This document shows, in pieces, positions 10,247-19,442 of a DNA stretch of 64,000 bases. Source of the DNA: Desulforhopalus singaporensis (GTDB lineage: Bacteria > Desulfobacterota > Desulfobulbia > Desulfobulbales > Desulfocapsaceae). The notes below the pieces were generated by a model. That model was not told where the DNA came from, ran no database searches, and worked only from the letters and a program-made list of their open reading frames with translations. The stretch is taken from positions 83,187 to 147,186 of the forward strand of contig NZ_FNJI01000009.1 of the NCBI RefSeq assembly GCF_900104445.1. The letters run 5' to 3'. Position 1 is the stretch's first letter; every line of letters begins with the position of its first letter. The translations under genes were made by a program, and so were the position numbers.

Positions 10247-11845
10247 CTATACGACGAGGAGTTTTCTGCGCGCACAGGGGATCCTGTCGGCCACGTCGCC
10301 GGCAAAAAAACCGGGACCCTGTGCAGCAAAAAGCATATCTGCGGCACTGCCGTGCAGGTACACTCCGCACAGGGCCGCATCGGTCGGCGCCAACCCCTGG
10401 CAAAGCAGCGCCCCTATGATCCCACTCAACACATCCCCCATCCCTGCAGCCGCCATCCCCGGATTACCGGTGGTGTTGATATATCGTTGCCCGCTGCCGT
10501 CAGCGACAAGGGTACCCGCTCCCTTGAGCACGACAACAGAATCCTTGCTGCCTGCAAATTTAGTGACGGCCAGTTTTACCGCTTCGAGGCGATCCTGATT
10601 GATGGCACCACTGTCCATGTCGATCAGGCGACTCAATTCGCCCGGATGGGGGGTGTATATTCTGGGGCCGCCGGGCTGTGGGAGCGACTCAGCTGCCAAG
10701 GCGAGGATATTAAGCCCGTCGGCATCGATCACCATGGGGCATTTGGCTCTTTCGTACAGCGTCAGAATCAGCTCGGCGGTCCTTTGGTCCTGACCAATCC
10801 CCGGGCCTACCACGAGTACATCTTTTGTTGCAAGCTCCCTTTCTATGACCGCCAGGTCGTCGATGGAAAAACAGGTGTCGCTGCCAGAGAGCAAAAAGGT
10901 CATCGCTTCGGGCAGGGCAGAACCGAATATATCCTTCAACTGGATCGGGCAGCCGAGGGTGACCAGTCCTGCTCCCGCGCGCAGTGCGCCTTTTGCCGCA
11001 AGAATCGCCGCACCGCTTTTCCCGGCGGAACCGGCCAGGATAAACAGGTGGCCATTATCCCCCTTGTGGGAGGTGATAGCACGGTGCAGAGAAGTACTCC
11101 TTTGTTTTACCAGCGCGTCGGTGGCCAGGGTTGTATCGATTCCGCCGCTGTTAACAACCGCGGGAGGAATGCCGATATCGATAACGGCGACCTTGCCGGC
11201 GGGGGAACCGGATCCGTGTAAAAAGTGAGCCGGTTTGGCGCAGCCGTAAGTAGCGGTATAGTCGGCCGTAACGCAACATCCCAGGGTTTTACCGCTGTCT
11301 GAGTCAAGGCCCGAGGGGATGTCGATAGCTATCACCGGACCCTTGGTCTTGAAAGCTGCTGAGTTGATGAGTTCGACTGCTTTTTTGAAATGACCGGAGA
11401 GTTCGCGGCACAAACCGATGCCGAAGATTGCATCGAAAACAGCGTAACAGCAAAGACCCTTTGATTCCTTTTGTGCAATAAGCATAGGAATCATTCCAAT
11501 TCGCTCAACGGTGTCGACAACGTGATAGGGGAGTTTGAGCTGTTTTACAATTTTGAAATTAGTGGCCGGGTCTCCGGAGAGTTTTTCGGGATTGACGAGG
11601 AAGAAGAACATAACCTCGCAACCACGCTGGTGCAGGTGCCTGCCTATGACCAGTCCGTCACCGCCGTTGTTACCGGGACCGACAAAGATGGGCGCGAAAG
11701 TGTTGTTGCACGGACCGAGTTCGTCAAGGGCCATCCGCACGGTTCCCACCCCGGCATTTTCCATGAGAACGATAGTCGGGATGCCATACTGCTCGCTGGC
11801 TCTCCGGTCCAGTTGCTGCATTTGGCTGGCGGATGGAAGTTTCAT
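10247..11845 (-). CDS. nnr: Bifunctional NAD(P)HX epimerase / ADP-dependent dehydratase
   Basis: Repairs hydrated NAD(P)H. The N-terminal YjeF_N epimerase has MQQLDRRASEQYGIP, VLMENAGVG and VGPGNNGGDGLVIGRHL. The C-terminal dehydratase (YjeF_C) has GSAGKSGAAILAAKGALRAG, VVGPGIGQD and NPGMAAAGMGDVLSGIIGAL. 532 residues from the ATG at 11843-11845, which follows an AGGAGT site and lies five bases after the stop of the permease gene. Upstream in-frame Met codons sit inside the permease gene and are unlikely starts. Last gene of the rng operon. Confidence 0.93.
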   Translation of the reverse strand: MKLPSASQMQQLDRRASEQYGIPTIVLMENAGVGTVRMALDELGPCNNTFAPIFVGPGNNGGDGLVIGRHLHQRGCEVMFFFLVNPEKLSGDPATNFKIVKQLKLPYHVVDTVERIGMIPMLIAQKESKGLCCYAVFDAIFGIGLCRELSGHFKKAVELINSAAFKTKGPVIAIDIPSGLDSDSGKTLGCCVTADYTATYGCAKPAHFLHGSGSPAGKVAVIDIGIPPAVVNSGGIDTTLATDALVKQRSTSLHRAITSHKGDNGHLFILAGSAGKSGAAILAAKGALRAGAGLVTLGCPIQLKDIFGSALPEAMTFLLSGSDTCFSIDDLAVIERELATKDVLVVGPGIGQDQRTAELILTLYERAKCPMVIDADGLNILALAAESLPQPGGPRIYTPHPGELSRLIDMDSGAINQDRLEAVKLAVTKFAGSKDSVVVLKGAGTLVADGSGQRYINTTGNPGMAAAGMGDVLSGIIGALLCQGLAPTDAALCGVYLHGSAADMLFAAQGPGFFAGDVADRIPCARRKLLVV

Positions 11846-11850
11846 GTGCC

Positions 11851-13293
11851 TTACTCCTGGCTGTGCTGGGTTGTTGCGGTTCTGGTTAACCTCTGTTGAC
11901 ATTGCGGACATGGTGAAAACCCGGAGTCCAAGGCGATTTTGACGTCTTTGAACACCAGGGTGCAACTTTTACACCTGTAGTCTTTACACCCTGGCAGATG
12001 AAATTGGCGCTTTTTAGGGTTTCCGCTGATGAGAAGCCCCTTGGGCTGGCGGTCGTCCGGTACCCACTGCTGCTGCTCCTCGGTCTTGGTACGAAAAAGC
12101 TGGAAACCTTCTTTTATTCCATTTTGCAGCAGGGTGAAATAATATTTTCCTTTCTCTGAGACCGTGGCTGGCAGCAGGGGCTGTTCGTTGGCTATTCGGT
12201 ATACCCAGAAAACAGCCAGTAAAAAGAACAGCAGGTTGGGAATCCACATCGCCACCATTACCGGAAGAACACCGTCCTCCGCCATCTGCTTGCCGAAGGT
12301 GAAAAGGATATAATAGAAGATAAAGATGCCAAGACCCGCCTGGATGCCGATCGCCTTTTTGCCGGGCCTTGCCTGCAGGCCGAGGGGCAACCCGAGAAGA
12401 CTCATCAGCAGACAGCCCGCCGGCAGAACCAGCCGTTTGTGGAATTCAATGAGAAGTTTTCTCTTGTGGGTGGTATCTCCTTCTATACTTTGCGCCTCCA
12501 GTAAAAGCTCTTTCTGGGAAAGGACGTTTTTCTGCTTGACTCTGGTAGCCTTCGAATCGGGCGGCTGAAGGGGAATGTTGATCTGGTAGCGGTCGAATTC
12601 GACCACCTGGGCGTTCGCGATGTCGGGACGGTGCAGGCTGCCGTTGTCGAGAATTATCGATACGTTCATGTTATTTACCGAGCTTATCATTTTGCCGGTA
12701 CTGGCCATGGTGATGGTCGGGTTTGCCCCGTCCCTCATATCGGATACCCAAACCTTAGACCATCTCCCGGTTTTTTTATCCACGTCTTCTACATAGACCA
12801 CCACGTCGCCCAGAGCTTCAGTGAAGACATGGGGCTTAATACCATTGTTGATTTTTTCCTTGAGCAGTTGATAGGTGAGCTGCTTCATGGCGGCTTCACT
12901 GAGCGGGATAAGCCTTGTTGAACAATAGCTGGTAAACAGCGCTATGAGGGCGGTGACGATCACCACCGGAGGAATTATCTTGTACATACTGATCCCGCTC
13001 GCCTTAAACGCCAGAATTTCCGAATCACTCGATAACCTGGCGAAGCCGATTGTGACCCCCATCATGGCCGCCATGGGTATGGTGTAGAGAAATATGTTCG
13101 GAAACATATACGAGATGAGCCGTGTAAAATCGGCCAGCCCGATGTTGAGGTCGAGGACGAAATTGAGGAAGGGGATAAGTCTGACGAGAAAAAAAACGCA
13201 GTTCATGATCAGAAAGCTCGCAAAAAAAGGCTCCAGCATTTCCGTTGCAAGGTAGCTGTAGAGCAAAAGCGGCATTTTGGAAACTTTTTTCAT
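11851..13293 (-). CDS. LptF/LptG-family permease with C-terminal zinc-binding module
   Basis: Inner-membrane component expected to work with LptB in moving lipopolysaccharide to the outer membrane. An N-terminal helix pair, a periplasmic beta-jellyroll (about residues 130-250, VVVYVEDVDKKTGRW) and a C-terminal membrane bundle (LVLPAGCLLMSLLGLPLG) match YjgP/YjgQ. Unusually, the protein continues about 90 residues past the last membrane helix and ends with a His-Cys module: FHLPGC (H432, C436), CKSC (441/444) and CPQC (462/465). This resembles the small Ada-like metal module YHRPDC...PCxxC found on other proteins. The tail should lie in the cytoplasm. A second LptF/G paralogue is not in the window. 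Confidence 0.85.
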   Translation of the reverse strand: MKKVSKMPLLLYSYLATEMLEPFFASFLIMNCVFFLVRLIPFLNFVLDLNIGLADFTRLISYMFPNIFLYTIPMAAMMGVTIGFARLSSDSEILAFKASGISMYKIIPPVVIVTALIALFTSYCSTRLIPLSEAAMKQLTYQLLKEKINNGIKPHVFTEALGDVVVYVEDVDKKTGRWSKVWVSDMRDGANPTITMASTGKMISSVNNMNVSIILDNGSLHRPDIANAQVVEFDRYQINIPLQPPDSKATRVKQKNVLSQKELLLEAQSIEGDTTHKRKLLIEFHKRLVLPAGCLLMSLLGLPLGLQARPGKKAIGIQAGLGIFIFYYILFTFGKQMAEDGVLPVMVAMWIPNLLFFLLAVFWVYRIANEQPLLPATVSEKGKYYFTLLQNGIKEGFQLFRTKTEEQQQWVPDDRQPKGLLISGNPKKRQFHLPGCKDYRCKSCTLVFKDVKIALDSGFSPCPQCQQRLTRTATTQHSQE

Positions 13294-13386
13294 GGCGCTG
13301 CGTTGAATCGGCTAAGTGAGCCGTTACCAGGTCTTTCGGCGTAAAATCTGTACCGGGCGGGTTCGATTCTCGGTAATTTAAAGGAA

Positions 13387-14769
13387 TTAAAATCTTGAAT
13401 CGGTCAGCGGTTCTTCAATGGTTGCCTCGATCCAGTTTTGATCCCACCACTCTTTAGGGGTTACAAACGTTCCCTGGACGAGCATGGAGAAGTGAAGGTG
13501 ATCCCCACCTGCCATTCCTGTGGTGCCGGTAAGGCCGATTACCGTTCCCTGGTCCACCGTGTCGCCAGGGGATACGTTGATCTGGCTCAGGTGCGAGTAG
13601 AGACTGAAAACTCCCTGGCCGTGATCCATGATGACCATGTTGCCGTAGATCCCGAGATAGTCGCCGAAAATTATCTTCCCTCTGTTTGCAGCCTTGACCT
13701 CAGCCCTCCTGATAGAGGCGATATCCATGCCGAGGTGCACCTGCCGGTCTATTGACCGGCCGTTGTAGAGATAATCCCTGTGGTCGGCAAAACCGGCTCT
13801 TGAGCTTCCGGCCATGCGTTCAAACCTGTTGCGCCACATGCGATCAGGTTCAGACAAATTGCATATGGTTTGGATCTGAGCATTGTTTTGTTGCCGGACT
13901 TTGTTATTGATATAGACGTACTGATCGATAAGCTCACCCGTCATCTCCGGGTAATGCAGCTGAAACTCCGGTATCTTGAGGTTGAGAAAACCATCGCTTA
14001 TGGTGATGTTGTCATTCTTCTGGTCAGCTTTCTTGTAGACGGTGGCAAATGGGGCAAGCGTACTGTTGCCGGCGTTGTCGGTTGCGCGTATCGACAGCTC
14101 TTCAATCTTGGCCGCATCGTAGGGCAGGGCAAAATAGCAGATGTAGGTATCATCTCTTCCGTCACCCACAAGATAGCCCCGGTAAAACCTGCCATTAATC
14201 AAGACTCCGCTGACGGAATCCGCATCGGATACCCGGTAGATGGCAATCCCGGTACCGCCTGGCGATATATATTTTTCACCGTGCAGTATCTGGATGCGGG
14301 GAGGATTGGTGTCGATGGTTGCTTCCTGAGTTACCACTTTCTTGTTGCCCTTGAACCAGCCTCTCATGGAAAAATCGTATACTTCAAGGGTAATGGTAAC
14401 CGCTCCGTCCTTAAAACCCTCGGCTAGCGGGGCAAAGCTGACAGTTCCGGATTCGCTGAGCGGGCCGACCGGGTTTTTATAGGAGCTTTGCGGAAAGACC
14501 TTGGAATCAAGCAATTTTTTGGTAGTTCCCTGGGTCGCCCATAAATAAATTCCTCTTATTCCGCTTTTGTCATCTGAAACAGTGTACGTTACAGCTCCGT
14601 CCTTGCCAAGGAAATGTCCGGTGCCTTCAAGGGATGCGGTGGGCTTTTCACCTTCGAAAAACAGAACGCCTGCAATTCCCGCCGCAATACCAACGAGTAC
14701 CACCAGGATGAACCAGATCTTATTTTTGCTATTGCCCTGTAACCTTCTTCGTCTTTTGCCAAATACCAT
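13387..14769 (-). CDS. M23-family metallopeptidase, membrane-anchored
   Basis: Predicted periplasmic zinc endopeptidase (LytM-type) acting on peptidoglycan cross-links, or a degenerate activator. A basic N-terminus and one membrane anchor (about residues 17-38, IWFILVVLVGIAAGIAGVLF) precede about 280 residues of beta-rich, Ig-like sequence with repeated DNAGN/DTNPP motifs. The M23 domain is C-terminal: HLGMDIAS supplies the first His and Asp, DHGQGVFSLYSHLSQI follows, and GDHLHFSM gives the last His pair, so the metal site looks complete. It lies between rng and the LptF/G gene. Confidence 0.9.
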   Translation of the reverse strand: MVFGKRRRRLQGNSKNKIWFILVVLVGIAAGIAGVLFFEGEKPTASLEGTGHFLGKDGAVTYTVSDDKSGIRGIYLWATQGTTKKLLDSKVFPQSSYKNPVGPLSESGTVSFAPLAEGFKDGAVTITLEVYDFSMRGWFKGNKKVVTQEATIDTNPPRIQILHGEKYISPGGTGIAIYRVSDADSVSGVLINGRFYRGYLVGDGRDDTYICYFALPYDAAKIEELSIRATDNAGNSTLAPFATVYKKADQKNDNITISDGFLNLKIPEFQLHYPEMTGELIDQYVYINNKVRQQNNAQIQTICNLSEPDRMWRNRFERMAGSSRAGFADHRDYLYNGRSIDRQVHLGMDIASIRRAEVKAANRGKIIFGDYLGIYGNMVIMDHGQGVFSLYSHLSQINVSPGDTVDQGTVIGLTGTTGMAGGDHLHFSMLVQGTFVTPKEWWDQNWIEATIEEPLTDSRF

Positions 14770-14806
14770 GAATCAATTCTCTATTATAATAACGGGTTGT
14801 ATGTAT

Positions 14807-16303
14807 TTAACTCTGCCAGATAATTTCATATTTCTCAATATGCAGATCTCGTGAAGGCGCGACCACGATACGCTTGTTGACACCTTTTTCAATGGTCGCC
14901 ATGGTTTTTTCCTCCTCGTTTTGCAGGAGATCGGCGATTCTCGGATGGACCCTGAGAGTGATAGTGTGGCCCCGGTGTTTTTGGCTATTTCGGCTGATCA
15001 TCCTGAAGATTTCATAGCAGATGGTTCTTCTTGATTTGATCATTCCCTCTCCGGAGCAGTAGTGGCAGGGCTCACACATCAGCTGATGCAGGTTCTCGCT
15101 GTTTCTCTTCCGGGTCATCTGCACCAGGCCGAACTCGGAAAGTTTGAGGATGTTTATCCGGCTCTTGTCTTTCTTCACCGCTTCTCTGAACGTCTCGAAA
15201 AGCTGTTCACGGTGAGTGTCGTCCTCCATATCGATGAAATCGATAATTATAATGCCGCCGATATTTCGCAGTCGCAGCTGGTATGCGATCTCTACGGCTG
15301 CTTCCATGTTGGTCTTGAAAATTGTGGCACCAAGATCATTTTTTCCAACGTACCTTCCGGTGTTCACGTCTATTACCGACAGTGCTTCGGTGGATTCGAT
15401 GATGATATATCCCCCGGAGCGGAGCCAGACTTTCTTTTCAATAGCCCTTGATATTTCAACTTCTATATTGTGGGCGTCAAAGAGGGGGGTGGAATCCTGG
15501 TAAAGTGTTATCTTATCGAGTAGTTGCGGAGCAAATGTTTTTACGTGGTCGAGCAGTTTCCGGTGCGCCACCGGGTCGTCAATCACCAGGCTGTCGACAT
15601 CCGTGGTGAAAAAATCACGTATGGACCTCAGGGTAATATCGAGATCCTCGTGGATAAGAGATGGGGTCTCCATGTTTTCCGCTTTGTCGATGATGCTTTC
15701 CCAAAGCAGCATGAGAAACTCCATATCAGCCTCAAGCTCCTCGATGGAGGAATCCTTGGCCACCGTGCGGACTATAAACCCCGAGTTTTTCGGTCGAATC
15801 TCTTCAATGACCTGCTTGAGGTTGTTGCGCAGCTCTTCATCTTCAATTTTGCGGGAAATCCCGATGTGATCGGTCTGCGGAATGAATACCAGATTCCTGC
15901 AAGGCAGGGTGATGTGGCAGGTCAGGCGGGCTCCCTTGGTGCCGATAGGGTCCTTGCTGACCTGGACCAGGAGTTCCTGGCCTTCGCTTATAAGATCCTC
16001 AATATGCAGTCCCTGGGAACGTACATGGGTATTGGCACAATCAGTTATACAGGGATCGAAGTTGGGCGAGTTGGATGGAACACAGACATCGTCGACATAC
16101 AAAAAACCTGTCCGTTCAAGACCTATGTCGACGAAAGCCGCCTGCATGCCGGGCAGAACACGTACGACCCGTCCCTTGTATATGTTGCCCATGAGCCCCT
16201 TCTCAGTGGGCCTCTGCATGTGATATTCACTGAGATTTCCATCTTCTACAAGCGCAAGTCGCACCTCATAGCTTGTTGCGTTAATTAATATTTCAGTGGT
16301 CAT
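14807..16303 (-). CDS. rng: Ribonuclease G
   Basis: Single-strand endoribonuclease of the RNase E/G family involved in 16S rRNA 5' maturation and mRNA decay. The start ATG at 16301-16303 gives MTTEILINATSYEVRLALVE, matching E. coli RNase G. An S1 domain follows (NIYKGRVVRVLPGMQAAFVD). The catalytic DxxD is in IIDFIDMED, and the zinc-link cysteines are CEPCHYC. About 498 residues, without the long C-terminal scaffold of RNase E. First gene of the rng-M23-lptF-nnr operon. Confidence 0.95.
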   Translation of the reverse strand: MTTEILINATSYEVRLALVEDGNLSEYHMQRPTEKGLMGNIYKGRVVRVLPGMQAAFVDIGLERTGFLYVDDVCVPSNSPNFDPCITDCANTHVRSQGLHIEDLISEGQELLVQVSKDPIGTKGARLTCHITLPCRNLVFIPQTDHIGISRKIEDEELRNNLKQVIEEIRPKNSGFIVRTVAKDSSIEELEADMEFLMLLWESIIDKAENMETPSLIHEDLDITLRSIRDFFTTDVDSLVIDDPVAHRKLLDHVKTFAPQLLDKITLYQDSTPLFDAHNIEVEISRAIEKKVWLRSGGYIIIESTEALSVIDVNTGRYVGKNDLGATIFKTNMEAAVEIAYQLRLRNIGGIIIIDFIDMEDDTHREQLFETFREAVKKDKSRINILKLSEFGLVQMTRKRNSENLHQLMCEPCHYCSGEGMIKSRRTICYEIFRMISRNSQKHRGHTITLRVHPRIADLLQNEEEKTMATIEKGVNKRIVVAPSRDLHIEKYEIIWQS

Positions 16304-16380
16304 CCTAAAAAACCGTATATAGTACAAAATGTAAACTTTCCGGAGGGAAAGTGTATTTTTTTATGAATTTTGTAGTATAC

Positions 16381-16389
16381 ATTATAGCA
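16381..16389 (-). promoter_or_regulatory. Extended -10 promoter of rng
   Basis: Minus strand TGC-TATAAT, a perfect -10 with an extended TGn, about 80 bases before the rng ATG. No -35 box is visible in the A+T-rich upstream DNA. Confidence 0.55.
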
Positions 16390-16446
16390 ACATTAAATTG
16401 CCATATTTAATATTTTTTTTAATTTCATAAAACCGGTGTATCGAAC

Positions 16447-17307
16447 ATGAGTGGATGTCCAATATCCGTTATTATTCCGACCTTTAACCGTGTAACCATG
16501 GTTGGCCGGGCGATCGATTCGGTCTTTCGCCAGACGCTGCCCTGCAACGAACTCATCGTCGTCGACGATGGTTCAACAGATGGTTCCCCCGAACTTCTGG
16601 TCAAGCTCCAGAAACATTCTGGGATTCCCATGCGAATCATCACCACCTCCAACCGTGGGCCCGCGGCTGCGAGAAATCGTGGGATAGAAGCGGCGACCAA
16701 CGATATCGTCGCTTTTCTCGATTCAGACGACCACTGGCACAGAAAAAAGCTTGAGCGTCAATATCCGGTTTTTAAAGACAGCGGTAAATACCTGATAAGC
16801 CATACCAGGGAGAAGTGGCTGCGTCGGGGAGAACACCTGAATCAGAAAAAAAAGCATATTCCACGGCATGGGCATATCTTTGACCACTGCCTGATGTTGT
16901 GTGGAGTCGGGATGTCAACCGTGATGGCTACAAAGGAGATTTTTGCCAGGATCGGGATGTTTGACGAAACAATGAGGTGCTGCGAGGATTACGACCTGTG
17001 GCTGAGGGCGAGTGCGCGATACCCGTTTCTGTTGATCGACTCGCCGCTTACCGTCAAAGAGGGAGGGAGGCAGGATCAGGTTTCATTCCAGTACAGAATC
17101 GGCATGGACGAGTGGCGCATTAAAAGCATCAGGAAAATTCTTGACAGCAATGTATTGTCCCCTGACTATTATGCTGCCGCCTGTGATGAGCTGGAAAGAA
17201 AAATAGACATATTTGCCGGGGGGTGTATAAAGCATGGACTGGAAACAAAAGGCAGATTGTATATGGAGATAAAAAATCAATATATCCGCAAAGCCGGATT
17301 ACAATAA
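16447..17307 (+). CDS. Family 2 glycosyltransferase
   Basis: Inverting GT-A transferase, cytoplasmic face, probably acting on cell-surface polysaccharide. ISVIIPTFNRVTMVGRAIDS at the N-terminus, VVDDGSTDGS for nucleotide binding and the DXD-like FLDSDDHW are clear. CEDYDLWLR is the usual catalytic-base region. 286 residues, no membrane segment. It stands just ahead of the radical SAM gene. The sugar donor and acceptor cannot be told. Confidence 0.88.
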   Translation: MSGCPISVIIPTFNRVTMVGRAIDSVFRQTLPCNELIVVDDGSTDGSPELLVKLQKHSGIPMRIITTSNRGPAAARNRGIEAATNDIVAFLDSDDHWHRKKLERQYPVFKDSGKYLISHTREKWLRRGEHLNQKKKHIPRHGHIFDHCLMLCGVGMSTVMATKEIFARIGMFDETMRCCEDYDLWLRASARYPFLLIDSPLTVKEGGRQDQVSFQYRIGMDEWRIKSIRKILDSNVLSPDYYAAACDELERKIDIFAGGCIKHGLETKGRLYMEIKNQYIRKAGLQ

Positions 17308-17327
17308 CAGCAATACAGGCAGGTCAA

Positions 17328-18452
17328 GTGAAAGAGACAAACTGGAAGGATCCCTCCTCTTATATCAATAAGGTTTATGTTGATGAATCCTGTATGGATT
17401 TTGCCTATACCAGGGAAATTCTCGATAGGACAAAACTGCCTTTTACGGTTGTGCCTGAAAGAGAGCAGCCGAACGATCTCGCCCTCGATTTCGCTGCAAA
17501 TCTTACCCGTGGCAAGAGACAGCTTTTTCTTACCAAGAACAGGGGCCAGTTTTTCAAGCCATGTCCCGGTACCAAAGAATATCGGTGCTGCGACTACCAG
17601 ATCCTCAACACCGGTTCAAACTGTCCGATCGATTGCGTATACTGCATACTTCAGGCGTACCTGAATACACCGTGGCTGACCCATTACGTCAACCTCGACG
17701 TTTTGTTTAACGAACTGGACACAGCCCTTGGGACCAACCAGCAGATCATGCACCGGATCGGCACCGGCGAATTTACCGATTCCCTGGCAATAGACCGGCT
17801 GACCGGTCTCAGCAGGTTACTGGTTGAGAGGATTGCGGGGTACGATAATGCCGTTTTGGAGCTCAAGACCAAGAGCGCTGTCATCGAGAATCTCAAGGAC
17901 CTTGACCATAACGGCAAGACCATCATCGCCTGGTCCCTGAACAGCCCGGAAATCATGCGCAGTCATGAACTGCGATCGGCGACGCTGAGCCAACGGCTTG
18001 AGGCGGCGGCTCTATGCGCGGGGTGGGGGTATAAACTTGCATTTCACTTTGATCCGATAATTGATTATCCCGGGTGGCAAAAAGGATATGTCGACACCAT
18101 AACCCAACTTTACGACTCGGTACCGCCGGAGAGTATCGTGTGGATATCCCTGGGGTGTCTGCGTTATCTGCCCAGCCTCAAAGAAACGGGAGTTAAGCGG
18201 TTTCCCGCTTCCAGGATCTATTTTAACGAGTTCGTTGTCGGGCTTGACAACAAGCAGAGATATTTCCGCCCGCGCAGGGTGCAGATGTATTCGCTCCTGT
18301 ATGAGACATTGAAAAAAAAGGCCGCATCAAACACATGCATCTATTTCTGTATGGAAAGCGACGAAATATGGAAGGAAGTTACCGGGTTCAGGACGGAAGA
18401 AAAAGGCGGGCTGCCACAAATGCTCAATGATGCGGTAAAAGGGGCTCAATAA
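17328..18452 (+). CDS. Spore photoproduct lyase-like radical SAM protein
   Basis: Radical SAM enzyme of the SPL family. The cluster motif C-x3-C-x2-C is in NCPIDCVYCILQ. RCCDYQILNTGSNC precedes it, and the C-terminal half (KLAFHFDPIIDYPGW, VWISLGCLRYLP, RIYFNEF) matches SPL-like proteins. By eye, the segment where true SPL carries its hydrogen-donor Cys reads RIGTGEFTDSLAID, with no Cys, so repair of spore photoproduct is doubtful. About 374 residues from the GTG at 17328, which follows an AGG; longer starts run into the glycosyltransferase gene. Confidence 0.75.
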   Translation: MKETNWKDPSSYINKVYVDESCMDFAYTREILDRTKLPFTVVPEREQPNDLALDFAANLTRGKRQLFLTKNRGQFFKPCPGTKEYRCCDYQILNTGSNCPIDCVYCILQAYLNTPWLTHYVNLDVLFNELDTALGTNQQIMHRIGTGEFTDSLAIDRLTGLSRLLVERIAGYDNAVLELKTKSAVIENLKDLDHNGKTIIAWSLNSPEIMRSHELRSATLSQRLEAAALCAGWGYKLAFHFDPIIDYPGWQKGYVDTITQLYDSVPPESIVWISLGCLRYLPSLKETGVKRFPASRIYFNEFVVGLDNKQRYFRPRRVQMYSLLYETLKKKAASNTCIYFCMESDEIWKEVTGFRTEEKGGLPQMLNDAVKGAQ

Positions 18453-18506
18453 ATTTTGGGAATCCCGACCTTTGTTTTGCTGCGTGCCGCCAAAGCAAAT
18501 TTGCGC

Positions 18507-18534
18507 TTGTTCTTTGCAGTCAGTGTCGTATAGT
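18507..18534 (+). promoter_or_regulatory. Possible sigma-70 promoter of ssb
   Basis: TTGTTC (18507-18512), 16 bases, TATAGT (18529-18534), about 55 bases before the ssb ATG. Confidence 0.35.
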
Positions 18535-18589
18535 AGGTGTGCAATAATAAAAAATTCAAGTTCAATCATAAAAAGTAAAGGATTACAAT

Positions 18590-19024
18590 ATGGTAAACAA
18601 GGTTATTCTCATTGGCAATCTGGGGGCTGATCCTGAAATCCGTTACACGCCAAGCGGAACAGCGGTTGCAACACTGAGCCTGGCAACCAACCGTCGCTGG
18701 AAGGACAGGGACGGCAACACTCAAGATGAAACAGAATGGCATCGTGTGGTGGTCTGGGCACAGAGTGCTGAGTATTGCGGCAATTATCTTTCCCGAGGAT
18801 CCAAAATATACGTTGAGGGAAGATTGCAGACCCGCAAATGGCAGGATCAAAACGGCAATGATCGTTACACAACGGAAATTATAGCCAATACCGTCCAGAA
18901 CCTGAGTCCCCGCGGAGGTGACGGATCTGGAGGATACGATCAACCGCCGCTGCCTCCCGAATCTTCTTTTACAGGTTCAGGTGGATTTGGTGACGGGGGT
19001 ACCGGGGAAGACGTTCCTTTCTGA
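18590..19024 (+). CDS. ssb: Single-stranded DNA-binding protein
   Basis: Tetrameric OB-fold protein that coats ssDNA in replication and repair. [38 protein letters not shown] and [20 protein letters not shown] are typical. A Gly/Pro-rich linker leads to the acidic protein-interaction tip EDVPF. 144 residues. Confidence 0.97.
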   Translation: MVNKVILIGNLGADPEIRYTPSGTAVATLSLATNRRWKDRDGNTQDETEWHRVVVWAQSAEYCGNYLSRGSKIYVEGRLQTRKWQDQNGNDRYTTEIIANTVQNLSPRGGDGSGGYDQPPLPPESSFTGSGGFGDGGTGEDVPF

Positions 19025-19070
19025 GCGGCTGTCCCCACCGGCTATCGCCCCCCCCCCTGGAGGCAGAGTT

Positions 19071-19106
19071 GAGGCAATATCATTGTGATTGATATTGCCT
19101 CTTTTT
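19071..19106 (+). terminator. Rho-independent terminator after ssb
   Basis: Perfect 12-bp arms (GAGGCAATATCA at 19071-19082, complement 19090-19101), 7-base loop, then TTTTT. Confidence 0.85.
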
Positions 19107-19442
19107 CGTTGGCATGACACAACTTGCCGGAAGTAATGACGTATCGGTGCGATGGCTTTGCATGTGAAATAGTTTGTATGCAACAATGAAAACTGCTATA
19201 AAAACCACTTTTCACAGCGGTGCTCGGAGATAGCGGCATAACTCTATCGGTCGGACAGGCAATATGGCGGGCGAATGTCGTGGCTCCAGTGCTTTAAAAT
19301 TATCTTTTTAAAGCGACAGGTAATAATAGATAGCTCTATTTTCAGTCGTAAAAGAAGTTGACTGGGCCGCCAACAGTTCATATTGTTCAGTCACGAAAGA
19401 AGAAAGCTTTGTTGTTAATCTTGTTCAATAAAAACAACAGAT
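19107..19442. other. Gene-free stretch between ssb and the DnaJ-like gene
   Basis: About 335 bases with no supported gene. It ends in a good promoter for the downstream gene. The remainder is mixed sequence with no recognised riboswitch or tRNA. Confidence 0.5.
19358..19386 (+). promoter_or_regulatory. Sigma-70 promoter of the dnaJ-like gene
   Basis: TTGACT (19358-19363), 17 bases, TATTGT (19381-19386), about 56 bases before the ATG. I see no heat-shock (sigma-32) consensus instead. Confidence 0.55.

Noticed and set aside
10352..11221. Long plus-strand frame opposite the NAD(P)HX repair gene
   Set aside because: The 289-codon frame is antisense to conserved dehydratase motifs and has no recognisable domain.
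19107..19140. Sigma-54 promoter near TGGCATG after ssb
   Set aside because: The spacing between GG and GC is 13 bases, not 10.
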